From Gammaproteobacteria bacterium (GTDB taxonomy: Bacteria > Pseudomonadota > Gammaproteobacteria > Ga0077536): a DNA stretch of 50,305 bases. The translations under genes and the position numbers were made by a program. The DNA is taken from the NCBI GenBank assembly GCA_009692265.1, contig SHZM01000019.1:1-50305 (forward strand), read 5' to 3'. This document shows positions 19,385-28,719 of this stretch, in pieces. Position 1 is the stretch's first letter. Each line of letters starts with the position of its first letter. The notes beneath the pieces were generated by a model. That model was not told the origin of the DNA. It searched no databases and was given only the letters and a program-made list of their open reading frames with translations.

Positions 19385-22300
19385 ACCTGCCTCGGAATCG
19401 TAAACGTAAACGTTGATCCTTCGCCGAGCACACTGCGGACACTAAGCGCACCGCCGTGCAGCTCAACGAACCGTTTGGTCAACGCGAGCCCGAGACCCGT
19501 ACCTTCGTTCTTGTTGGTGTAGTGGTGCCCCACTTGCCGGAACTCTTCGAACACCGCGGCTTGATCCTCGGGCGCGATGCCAATGCCCGTATCGCTGACG
19601 GATACCGATAACAGATTGTCCTCTTCCACCGTTGCGCGAACCTCGAGCTTGCCGCCATCCGGTGTGAACTTCACCGCATTTGACAGGAAATTAAGCAGAA
19701 TTTGCTTGAACTTGCGTTCATCGGCACGCTGTTCGCCAACCTCGGGCGCAAGGTGGCAGACTAAATCAATACCGTGCTGAGTCGCGCGTTCGCGGATCAA
19801 AATCATCGCGTTTGAGATCGCAGCGGGGACTTCGAACGTCGACAGCTCTAGTTCCATGCACCCAGCTTCAATTTTCGACAGATCGAGAATGTCATTGATC
19901 AGCGCTAACAAATGCTTACCCGACGAAAAAATGTCTTTCAGGTAATCGTCCTGCTTTTCGTTGAGTTCGCCGAACATGCGCTCGATCAGCACTTCGGAGA
20001 AGCCGATGATCGCGTTCAATGGCGTGCGGAGCTCGTGTGACATATTGGCCAGGAATTCGGACTTATGCTGATTGGCGATTTGTAGCTGCTGGCTCTTGTC
20101 TTGGATTTCATGGAACAGGCGCGCGTTTTCGATGGCAATTATTGCTTGATCGGCAATAAGTGGTGAGGAGCGCGTGCTCCTTCTCCGTGAAAAGTCTCGG
20201 TGGTTGGCGGCTGACCACCATCGAGCCGACCAGTCGATCTTCCCATAACATCGGGGCGCTGATGAATGACCAGTCGTCAATGAGCTCCTTGGCGCGACAC
20301 GTCGCCACACTCGGATTGGCGAGCTTGCTAACCTTGGGAATGTTTACAGCGACACTCAGACCGTTTGCTCCATGGTCAGATTTAGAACATGGCCAGATAT
20401 CGCGAACTTTTTCCAAACCCGGTACCGCGACTCGCTTCCAGATAGACGACGTCGTCCCGGATCAGGAACACGCCCGCTTGATCGGTCGTAAACAGGCGTA
20501 GACAGCTGTCCAGTATTTTCTCGAACACTGGCGCGGTATCCGCCACCGAGCTACTGATCACCTTGAGCACTTCGGCCGTCGCGGTCTGTTGTTCTAGCGC
20601 CTCCTTCGTCTCATTGAATAAACGTACGTTCTCGATTGCGATGACCGCTTGGTCGGCGAAGGTTTGCAGTAACTTCACCAGATTCTCGGGGAATAAGCCC
20701 TGCTCCGCCCGGGCTACGTTGATTGTCCCGAGGACTTGATTCTCACGCAGCATCGGCACCGCGAGGAGGCTGCGATAACCGCCGAGTCGAGCGGCGTCTA
20801 TCGTGGTGTAATTGGAATCAGCGAACACATCCGGCACGTTCACGGGTGCGCGGTCCAGCACCGCGCGCGCACTAATCCTAGTCTTGTGCTCGAGCTTTGT
20901 CGGGAAAGCGGCCCGCAGGGCGACCGCCGATTCTTCTGAAGCACCGTGGTAGGCCACCAGATGCAGTAGTTCACCATCGACACGGGTCAGCACACCGATC
21001 CGCGCGCCGCACAGCGCCATCGCGCGTTTGGTGATCGTATCGAACACCGGCTGAAGGTCGGTCGGTGATTCGCTGATGACTTTCAGGATCTCCGCCATCG
21101 CCGTTTGTTGCTCCAGGGCTTCCTGGGTCTCGCGAGAAAGCCGCACGTTTTCAATCGCTATTTCGGCCTGATGGACGAACGCGTGCATCAGCGCGACTTC
21201 TTTGTCGCTGAACGCTCCTGGTGTATTGCGCATAATGGCGAACGCGCCAATGCATTCGCTGCCGCGCTGAATGGGTAGGACCAATGAGGCGCGAAAACCC
21301 TCCTGATCACGAACACCTTGTTCAAACGGTGGCAGATCGATGACGTCCCAGTCCGCCAGGTGCAGGACTTCCTTGTTCAAGATCACCCGCGAGGGAAAAT
21401 TGGCGTCCGTATCCAACACAATCAGGTCGGGGAACGGGCCCGCAATTGGTTGGCCTGGCACTGCCTTGGACATCACGCGAAAGCTATTTCCCTCGCGTAA
21501 TGCCAGACCCGCCTGAGACACGTGAAACAGTCTCAAGGCGGTTTTAACGATCGCATGGAATACCGGCTGAAGGTCGCTCGGGGATTCGCTGATAACCCGC
21601 AAAATCTCCGCTGTCGCGGTTTGCTGCTCCAGCGCCGCTTTCGTTTCATTGAACAAGCGCACGTTCTCGATCGCGATGACGGCTTGGTCGGCGAAGGTCT
21701 GCAGCAGCTTGACGAGCTTGTCCGGGAACGAGCCAACTTCACCGCGCCCGACCCAGATCGAACCGACCACCAGGCCCTCGCGCAGCATTGGCACCGCGAG
21801 TTGGCTCGGTGTGCCGGCAGCTCGCGCCACACAGCGCCATCGCGCGCTCGGTTATCGCGTCGAATACCGGCTGGAGATCGGTCGGCGATTCGCTGATCAC
21901 CTTAAGCACTTCGGCGGTCGCGGTCTGACGTTCTAGGGCTTCGTGGGTTTCGCGGAAGAGCCGCGCGTTTTCGATCGCGATCACCGACTGGTCGGCGAAG
22001 GTCGATAGCAGCGCGATCTCTTTTTCGGTGAACGCCTTCGGCGCGTTTCGACCCAACGCGATAGCGCCAATTCCGTGCCCGTCGAGCAGCAGCGGAGCCA
22101 TCAGCAACGAGTAGTTGCCAAGGGTCTCACGGGCGACGCGAATAATCGGTGGCGGATCCACCACAGCGCCAATGTCCGGATAGTGAACGGTCTGGCGTTC
22201 GGCCAGCGCGAGTTCGACAATTGTCCCCTCGATCGGCATTGGAAACAGCCCGCTCAGCGTGCGATACGCGGCCCCGCGATACGCCGGGAGCTGTAATAAC

Positions 22301-23076
22301 CCGTCTTCCCCGACCAGCATGACGGCGAAGTGTTCGGCGCTGAACAGACGCTCGCAGCTATCGAGAATTTTCTCGAACACTGGCGTGATATCGGCGACTG
22401 AACTGCTGATCACCCGCAGCACTTCGCTGGTCGCGGTTTGATAATCCAGTGATTCTTTGGTCTCGTTGAACAGGCGGACGTTTTCGATCGCGATCACGGC
22501 TTGATTAGCGAACGTCGTCAACAGGGTAATCTCTTTGTCCGAAAACGGCTTCGGCGGGCGTCGCACGAGAGCGATCGTGCCAATGTCACGATTTTCAGTC
22601 CTCAGCGGCGCAACCAGGAGGGTGTGATCACCGATGGCGGCAACCCAGGCACGGTCACTCAGGCTCAGCTCTGCTTTCGTCAGAATCCGGCCGTCACTTC
22701 CGGTGGTTTCCGTGGCGATGGTGGTTAAATGCACGACACGACGTTCCCGGAGCGGCATACCGCACACCGCTTCCGCCAAGGGCAAGGTCATTGGGACATC
22801 GGGCGCTCTACCGAGCACTCTGGTGCGGATCGCCCCAAGATGTAATTGGCCATCTTCTCGAACTAGCCAGACTGCGGCGTGATCGGTGGTAAACAGACGA
22901 TCACAGCTGTCGACGATCTTCTCAAACACCGGCGCGGCGTCGCCGATCGAGCCGTTGATCGCCTGCAACACCTCGTCGTTGGCGATTCGGTAAGCGCGTG
23001 CCTCACTGAGTTCCGCGGTGCGAATTTCTAGCTCGCGTTCGAGCGCGGCATACGATTCGCGGGAGAATTCCGTCAT
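19381..23076 (-). pseudogene. Multi-GAF sensor histidine kinase, broken by a deletion and two further frameshifts
   Basis: The pieces lie in one order but in different frames: GAF1, GAF2 and the start of GAF3 at 23076-21830; the rest of GAF3 through most of GAF6 at 21830-20382; the end of GAF6 at 20416-20160; and HisKA plus HATPase at about 20160-19381. Kinase motifs are intact, including NMSHELRTPLNAI with the phospho-His, NFLSNAVKFTPDGG, DTGIGIAPED and GTGLGLALTKRF. Each GAF ends with an ADQAVIAIENVRLFNET-like helix. In GAF3, AMALCGA is joined directly to GTPSQLAVPML, so about 70 residues are missing compared with GAF5. No transmembrane segment is seen, so a soluble sensor is likely. ATG at 23076 (MTEFSRESY) is preferred. 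Sequencing error cannot be excluded for the two small frameshifts. Confidence 0.8.
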
Positions 23077-23475
23077 GCTCTGCCACCACGCAAGGGGTCG
23101 AGTAGGTTGGGGCGAGCAACGCGAACCCCAGCAACCGCACACCGGCGCGCGACTTGCGACGCTGTGGTTCGTCCCTCACCCCAACCCAACAGTTGGCGGG
23201 CCTCCGTCACAATCAATTCAATGCGGGCTCCGAAATCGCGTTGGCCGCTCGTTTACGAGAGTAATAGACCTCGGCGGGGATCTGTTGAAGCCTAATGGTG
23301 ATCGCCATCGACCAGCCCTTTGCGAACCGTAATGGAACCATGGTAAGCAACGAGACTCTTAGCCGCAATGCTAAAACATCGGAAGGCATGGTCTGGCTAA
23401 TTCGAGCCGCGACTGTAAACTCAATGCGCATACGCGTTACATGCCCGGCGCTACTACTTATTGGAGGAATAGAGG
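23077..23475. other. Intergenic region upstream of the methyltransferase gene and the kinase pseudogene
   Basis: About 400 bases separate the divergent starts at 23076 and 23476. It holds one inverted repeat (listed separately) and the ribosome binding site GGAGGAATAGAGG before the methyltransferase. I see no convincing gene; the short ORFs here lack family features. Promoters for both directions should lie here, but none is clear by eye. Confidence 0.5.
23105..23186. repeat. Inverted repeat with GGTTGGGG-type ends
   Basis: GGTTGGGGCGAG at 23105-23116 pairs with CTCACCCCAACC at 23175-23186, with one mismatch and about 58 bases between. The wording (TAGGTTGGGG ... GCGAACCCCAGCA) resembles dispersed intergenic repeats common in proteobacterial genomes. 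There is no coding capacity. Confidence 0.5.
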
Positions 23476-24534
23476 ATGGTACCCACGCGAACTGCGACGG
23501 AATTCGTCAGCAAGGTGATAGAAGATGCAACGGGGATGATGACCCTACGCCTGTGTGCGATCGGGGATCGGCTAGAGCTTTTCAAGATCATCGCGGAACA
23601 CGGTCCGCTGACCAGTTCCGAACTCGCTGCCCGAAGCGGGCTCAACGAGCGCTATGTGCGTGAATGGATATACGGGATCTCGCTCGCAGGCTACCTCGAC
23701 TTCGATAAGGGCTCCCGCCAGGTATCCATGCCTGAATCCCACCGACCAGCGCTCGTCGAGGTTGGCGGACCGCTCTATCAGGGTGGATTATTCAAAATGT
23801 TTAATGCGCTTATGGATCCCTACGAAGATCTCATTCGCGCATTTCGAGAAGGCGGAGGAATCGACTATGCGCGCTATGGTGATGACTTCTGGCGGGGGTT
23901 GGAACACAACTCGTGTGTGCGGTACAAGAATAATCTCGTGAGCAAATGGTTACCGGAAGTGCCTGATCTCGTCGCGAAGCTAGAGGCTGGTGGCAGCTTT
24001 GCCGACTTTGGCTGCGGCGCTGGACGCGCGGTGATTGAACTGGCGCAGCGCTTCCCGACCGCTACGTTTCACGGTTTTGATCTGTTCGAAGGCAATATCA
24101 ACACCGCGCGCGAGCGGGCGCGCGAAGCGGGCCTAGCGAACCGCACCACTTTCACGTCGACGAATTTTGCGAACGGGATCGCTGGCCAATTCGATGTCGT
24201 GGCAACCTTTGATGTCATCCATGACATGGCCGATCCACGCGGCGGTTTTCGTACCGTGCGCCAAGCCTGCAAGGACGATGGCATCTACTTGTTGATGGAT
24301 ATTGAGTGCACCGACGATCCGGCCGACAACATCGGACCCTTCGCCGTGTTTAAGCTCGGCGCGAGCCTGCACTTCTGCATGACAACGTCCCTTGGGCAAG
24401 GCGGTGAAGGCCTCGGCACCGTCGGATTGCCCGAATCGCGGGTTCGTGAGTTCTCGAAGGCCGCCGGCTTCTCCTCGGTCCGCCGCTTACCAATTCAGAA
24501 CCCGTTGAACGCGTTCTACGAAATTCGCCCTTAA
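23476..24534 (+). CDS. Class I SAM-dependent methyltransferase with N-terminal winged helix
   Basis: A 352-residue protein. The first 90 residues look like a dimerisation and winged-helix domain (LTSSELAARSGLNERYVREWI), as in O-methyltransferases. The SAM-binding motif I is FADFGCGAGRAVIELAQRF near residue 175, followed by the acidic end of strand 2 in FHGFDLFEGN and VVATFDVIHDMADP. GGAGG upstream of ATG 23476 supports the start. The substrate is unknown. It is a single transcription unit, convergent with the next gene. Confidence 0.85.
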   Translation: MVPTRTATEFVSKVIEDATGMMTLRLCAIGDRLELFKIIAEHGPLTSSELAARSGLNERYVREWIYGISLAGYLDFDKGSRQVSMPESHRPALVEVGGPLYQGGLFKMFNALMDPYEDLIRAFREGGGIDYARYGDDFWRGLEHNSCVRYKNNLVSKWLPEVPDLVAKLEAGGSFADFGCGAGRAVIELAQRFPTATFHGFDLFEGNINTARERAREAGLANRTTFTSTNFANGIAGQFDVVATFDVIHDMADPRGGFRTVRQACKDDGIYLLMDIECTDDPADNIGPFAVFKLGASLHFCMTTSLGQGGEGLGTVGLPESRVREFSKAAGFSSVRRLPIQNPLNAFYEIRP

Positions 24535-24555
24535 TTTGCCGGAGGCTCGCGCGCC

Positions 24556-25731
24556 TTACTTGGCTTTCGCGCGCACTTCGGCTTCGTGCCTGGCGCGGAA
24601 TGCATTTATCGCTTCCTGCTGTGCCTGAGCCAGGGGATCGCGCACCTTGCGCAGTGCGGCTTCGCTTCGCTGCATGCGCCGATTCGTCTTTTTAAAATGA
24701 GGGACGACATAATCGCCGAAAATTTCGTAATGCCGCTTCTTGGCGGCGAATGGTGCCCAGTTGTGATCGAACAGAAGATAGCTGCCGAAGCCACCGTGCG
24801 ACAGATCGAGGACGTTTTCGATGTGCGCGATGGCTTCGTCGTAGGTTCCGATCACGGTTGACCCGTTATTCAACGCCCAGTCGATGTACTCATCGATGGA
24901 GTCCCCAGTGACCTGGAGTTGAGGCGCGGCTGCGGTGTGTTGCAGATAATCGCAGAATTCGCGGATCCCGTAGCGCACATCGGCGAGTGCCTGCGCCTTG
25001 GTATCGGCAAGATGCATCAGGCCGACAACGCGCCATTGATTACGGTCGGCGATCTTGCCGAATTCACGCGCCCGCTGTTCCACCACTTCCCAGTGCATCG
25101 CGAGTACATCAATCCCCGCCTTCATCGTGGCGCCGATCGAGATGAGGCCAATGCCATGTTTACCGGCGATGCGGGGGCCCGATGGCGACACGACCGCGGC
25201 GGCCGCGATTTCTGGATGCGGGTCTTGGAAGAAATCGAGCTGCAAGCGGGCGTCGACGAGTTTGTAGCGCGAAGTCTCAACACTTAGCGGTTCGTCGCTC
25301 GTGATCAGATGCATCAGCACATCGGTATCGAAATCGAGCGCATCGCGCTGCTCGTGGGGCTGGATGCCAAGCATCGCCGCGTCGGTCGCGAGCGCGCCTG
25401 GCCCTACCCCCAGCATCACACGGCCGCGCGTGAGGTGGTCAAGCAAGGCCAGTCGATCGGCGACCCACAACGGATTATGGTAGGGCAGCGACACCACGCC
25501 AGTCCCTAAGCGAATCGAACGCGTCTGGGCCGCGACATGCGCGATGAACATCATGGGGTCGCAGATGATCTCGACGCCGCCGGAATGATGCTCGCCGAAC
25601 CAGGCTTCATCGAAGCCAATATCGTCGATGAGCTTGACGATCTCGACATCGCGCTGAAGCGCATACGTTGGGTTGTAATTCGTCGGTAGATGATGGGGTG
25701 GGATAAAAACGCCGAAACGCATGCGGGCCAT
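24556..25731 (-). CDS. LLM class flavin-dependent oxidoreductase (bacterial luciferase-like)
   Basis: A 391-residue flavin-dependent monooxygenase-like protein of the luciferase TIM-barrel family. Family signs include FGVFIPPHHLPT at the start, IGFDEAWFGEHHSGG, LGTGVVSLPYHNPLWVADRLALLDHLTRGRV (in part) and MLGVGPGALATDA. Such enzymes oxidise small organic compounds with FMNH2 delivered by a partner reductase, or with F420. M4 (25722) is an alternative start. No reductase gene is next to it. The substrate cannot be read from the sequence. Confidence 0.87.
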   Translation of the reverse strand: MARMRFGVFIPPHHLPTNYNPTYALQRDVEIVKLIDDIGFDEAWFGEHHSGGVEIICDPMMFIAHVAAQTRSIRLGTGVVSLPYHNPLWVADRLALLDHLTRGRVMLGVGPGALATDAAMLGIQPHEQRDALDFDTDVLMHLITSDEPLSVETSRYKLVDARLQLDFFQDPHPEIAAAAVVSPSGPRIAGKHGIGLISIGATMKAGIDVLAMHWEVVEQRAREFGKIADRNQWRVVGLMHLADTKAQALADVRYGIREFCDYLQHTAAAPQLQVTGDSIDEYIDWALNNGSTVIGTYDEAIAHIENVLDLSHGGFGSYLLFDHNWAPFAAKKRHYEIFGDYVVPHFKKTNRRMQRSEAALRKVRDPLAQAQQEAINAFRARHEAEVRAKAK

Positions 25732-25838
25732 GGGAGTAACTCCGATTAAACGGTCACTGAAGTATGCACGCCCGACAACCCGAGATGAATACGTGGGTTA
25801 TCGCGGGTAACCTGCCGCCCTTGCCTCGCACAGCACAC

Positions 25839-26618
25839 TCATTGGAGCGCGGCGGTGAAGAGATTGAAAAAATTCGACCTCGTCGTCTGCGCCAACACCG
25901 CGGCGGCCTCGCCACGCAGATTCGCTAGAAACTCCGCCGTATGGCCTACAAAGGCCGGTTCATTCTGCTTCCCTCGATGTGGAACCGGCGCGAGCCAGGG
26001 GGAATCAGTCTCGACTAAAAGGCGTTCGGCCGGGACCTGGCGCGCGACCGCCTGGAGCGCCTTTGCCGATTTGAAAGTCACGATCCCGGAAAACGAAATA
26101 TAGAAACCAAGATCCATCGCCGCGCTCGCGGTGTCCCAATCGTCGACGAAACAATGCATCACGCCGCCCGCCTGCTCAGCGTGCTCTTCTCGCAGGATAC
26201 GAATGACATCCGCGGCTGCGTCGCGAGTATGAACAATTAACGGGCGGCCGCAATCGATCGCGGCCCGGATATGCGTGCGGAAACGAGCCTGCTGCCAGCC
26301 TAAATCACCGGTCTGGCGATAATAATCGAGCCCGGTCTCCCCAATCGCGACAATCTTGAGCTGCTCGCTCGCGGTAACGAGCCTCGCGATCGAGGGTTCT
26401 TCACAGTGGATCTCGGTATTCGGATGCACCCCGACCGAGGCAAAGACTCCCGCGTGCGCGGCAGCTACTTCGGCTACCCGCGGAAACGATTCGAGGTCGA
26501 CGGAGACGCACAACATATGTGTCACTCCGGCGGCATGCGCTGCTTCTACGAAATCGGAGACTGTCCTGGTCGCGCTTTCGATGAGCGGGAGGTGGCAGTG
26601 CGAATCTACAAGTTCCAT
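25839..26618 (-). CDS. TatD family metal-dependent DNase/hydrolase
   Basis: A protein of about 259 residues of the TatD family of TIM-barrel metal-dependent nucleases. Metal ligands are visible in LVDSHCHLPL at the start, VAIGETGLDYYR near residue 95, IVHTRDAA, MHCFVDDWD and LVETDSPWLAPVPHRGK. ATG at 26618, with GAGG four bases upstream, is preferred over the ORF start at 26645. It lies at the 3' end of the conserved tmk-holB-pilZ-tatD order, where the E. coli ortholog is ycfH. Confidence 0.9.
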   Translation of the reverse strand: MELVDSHCHLPLIESATRTVSDFVEAAHAAGVTHMLCVSVDLESFPRVAEVAAAHAGVFASVGVHPNTEIHCEEPSIARLVTASEQLKIVAIGETGLDYYRQTGDLGWQQARFRTHIRAAIDCGRPLIVHTRDAAADVIRILREEHAEQAGGVMHCFVDDWDTASAAMDLGFYISFSGIVTFKSAKALQAVARQVPAERLLVETDSPWLAPVPHRGKQNEPAFVGHTAEFLANLRGEAAAVLAQTTRSNFFNLFTAALQ

Positions 26619-26681
26619 CGAACCTCTATGGGAGGCACCAGGCACGCATCGTATTGAGCAATTCGCGCCAGCATGCGCGAG

Positions 26682-27050
26682 CTACATGGTGTGCGTTTGG
26701 CGATCCGATTTTAATGCGCCGGCCAACTGGGTTTCGATTTTATTGCGAGTAGCCCCATTATCCAGCTCGCTGAACTGCACCCCTATCCCAGCAGTGCGGT
26801 TGCCTTGCGCGCCCGACGGAGTAATCCAGACCACGCGGCCCGCGACCGGCAGTTTTTCCTTACTATCGGTCAAGGTCAGAAGCATGAAAACTTCATCACC
26901 GATTTTATAGGTCTTGGTCGTAGGGATAAACAAACCACCGTTTTTGATGAACGGCATGTACGCCGCATAGAGCGAACTTTTATCACGAATCGTGAGCGAC
27001 AAAATGCCTTGTCGCGGATTTTTACCGGTCGCCTTTGCTGTGATATCCAC
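26682..27050 (-). CDS. pilZ: PilZ-domain protein, type IV pilus assembly PilZ-like
   Basis: A 122-residue PilZ-domain protein. Its sequence (ILSLTIRDKSSLYAAYMP, GGLFIPTTKTYKIGDEVF, IGVQFSELD) matches PilZ itself, the pilus-assembly protein that does not bind c-di-GMP in Pseudomonas and Xanthomonas. The long RxxxR and DxSxxG c-di-GMP motif set is absent. The ORF could start at 27125, but GTG at 27050 shares its first G with the last base of the holB TAG stop and gives the normal length, so I chose it. The holB-pilZ neighbourhood is the classical one. Confidence 0.85.
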   Translation of the reverse strand: MDITAKATGKNPRQGILSLTIRDKSSLYAAYMPFIKNGGLFIPTTKTYKIGDEVFMLLTLTDSKEKLPVAGRVVWITPSGAQGNRTAGIGVQFSELDNGATRNKIETQLAGALKSDRQTHTM

Positions 27051-28093
27051 TACGAATTCTCTTGTACCTGGCTTCGGGGATGTCCGCCGGCAGCTGGTCT
27101 TGTCGCGAGCATCCAGGTCCGCCACAGCTGATCCAGAAGGTCCGCGTCACGCGTATTAGCGGAACTAACTATTAAAGTCTTTACTTCCAACACGCGAGCG
27201 GCAAACGCTAAAACTTGCCAAGAGTGTAAATGATTGAGGGCACTAATCAAACTCTCCACGGGTGCTGACTGGCTCGACTGTGGCTCGCTGAGCCCCGCGA
27301 GCCCAAGCTGCGCGAGGGCGAAGCGGTGAGCTTGGTTCAACATGCAATCGGCGAGGAGAGTCGGCGCCACGTCATGCACTGCCTGCGCCGCTTGGACGGC
27401 ATGTTTGCGTCCGCTGCCGACGGTGATCATCAGTTGCTCGATACGGCTAGCGCTCTGTGTGATGTCAGCATCAATTGCCGCCTGTGCCGCCAATGGTGCA
27501 CGATTTCCGAGCGCGAATGCGGCATCCAGCTGAGCTGGTTCTGACGGGACCTCGCGCGCTAGCCACTCGCGCGCGAGACTGGTGTCAATGGCGTCTAGCC
27601 GCAACCGTTGGCAGCGGCTGCGAATCGTCGGCGGCAGGCGATCGATCGCATCCGCAACCAAGATCAGTAGTCCCAAGGCCGGAGGCTCTTCGAGGATTTT
27701 CAAGAGTGCGTTGGCAGCCGCGTGCTGCATCAGCTCGGCTGGTCGAATGATCACGATTTTCGCGCGTCCGTAGTGCGCCGTTAGGCTAAAGAACTCGCCG
27801 AGTTCCCGGATTTGATCTATCCCGATCGAGATTGCGTCCTCCAGCGGCACAACTAGGCGCAGGTCGGGATGGTTACCGGCGCGCAATAACTGGCAACTCC
27901 GGCACTGCCCGCAGGCGAGCGCATCTGCTTTTATCGATTCGCATAGCACGGTTTCCGCGCAGGCGCGCGCGAATTCAAATTTGCCGAAGCCGGCGCGCCC
28001 GCTAAATATCCAACCGTGACCCAGGCGCGCGCGTCTAAAGGCTCGACACCACTGGTCCCACTGCGCGGCATGCCAGGGAAAAGCTCTGTTCAT
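27050..28093 (-). CDS. holB: DNA polymerase III delta prime subunit
   Basis: A 347-residue clamp-loader subunit. The P-loop region FSGRAGFGKFEFARACAE is close to, but not identical with, a consensus Walker A, as is normal for delta prime. The zinc module has Cys residues in ACGQCRSCQLL followed by NHPDL. The SRC-type motif is in TIRSRCQRLRL, and NALLKILEEPP is the family signature. It loads the sliding clamp on DNA with delta, tau/gamma. It overlaps tmk by four bases upstream and pilZ by one base downstream, so the three are tightly coupled. Confidence 0.93.
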   Translation of the reverse strand: MNRAFPWHAAQWDQWCRAFRRARLGHGWIFSGRAGFGKFEFARACAETVLCESIKADALACGQCRSCQLLRAGNHPDLRLVVPLEDAISIGIDQIRELGEFFSLTAHYGRAKIVIIRPAELMQHAAANALLKILEEPPALGLLILVADAIDRLPPTIRSRCQRLRLDAIDTSLAREWLAREVPSEPAQLDAAFALGNRAPLAAQAAIDADITQSASRIEQLMITVGSGRKHAVQAAQAVHDVAPTLLADCMLNQAHRFALAQLGLAGLSEPQSSQSAPVESLISALNHLHSWQVLAFAARVLEVKTLIVSSANTRDADLLDQLWRTWMLATRPAAGGHPRSQVQENS

Positions 28094-28719
28094 TTTGCGA
28101 CTAGCTCGTCAAGCGCGGCATTGATATCGCAGGCGACAATGTCGATCGCGCGAGTCGCATCGAGAATCCTAAACCGCATCGGTTCGGCGCGCGCCCGCGC
28201 CAAATAGGCAGCGCGCGCGCGGGTGAAAAAATCCGCGCGTTCGCTCTCGAAACGATCCGGTTCTCCACGACGCGCGGCAGCACGCCCTAGTGCTACCTCG
28301 ACAGGTGCATCTAGCAAGAACGTGAGATCCGGGCGCAGGTTCTGCAGGACAAGACGTTCCAAGATCGCGATGCTCTCTGCCGGGAGTCCGCGCCCCCCCC
28401 CTTGATAGGCATAACTTGCGTCGTTGAAACGATCGCTAATCACCCAGGTGCCGGCGTCGAGCGCCGGGAAAATAACGCGAGCACAATGCTCGTTGCGTGC
28501 CGCGAACATTAACAATAACTCCGTCATCGCGGTCATCGCCGGCTCTTGTCGGTCGAGCAAGATGGCACGGATCCTCTCGCTGACTGACGTCCCACCTGGC
28601 TCTCGCGTCAGACATACACTGATCTGATGCCGTTCCAAGTGCTGGCGAGTGAACGCGAGCTGGGTGCTTTTACCTACGCCTTCGATTCCCTCGAAGGTGA
28701 TTAGCTTACCGCGCTTCAT
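28090..28719 (-). CDS. tmk: dTMP kinase
   Basis: A 209-residue thymidylate kinase that makes dTDP from dTMP. The P-loop is FEGIEGVGKSTQL, the substrate DR motif is ISDRFNDASYAYQGGGRGLP, and the LID region contains RAAARRGEPDRFESE. The Gly-rich part of the DR motif is encoded by a run of nine G (28393-28401), an unusual slippage-prone tract in an essential gene, but the frame is intact here. It overlaps mltG upstream by 14 bases and holB downstream by four. Confidence 0.95.
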   Translation of the reverse strand: MKRGKLITFEGIEGVGKSTQLAFTRQHLERHQISVCLTREPGGTSVSERIRAILLDRQEPAMTAMTELLLMFAARNEHCARVIFPALDAGTWVISDRFNDASYAYQGGGRGLPAESIAILERLVLQNLRPDLTFLLDAPVEVALGRAAARRGEPDRFESERADFFTRARAAYLARARAEPMRFRILDATRAIDIVACDINAALDELVAK

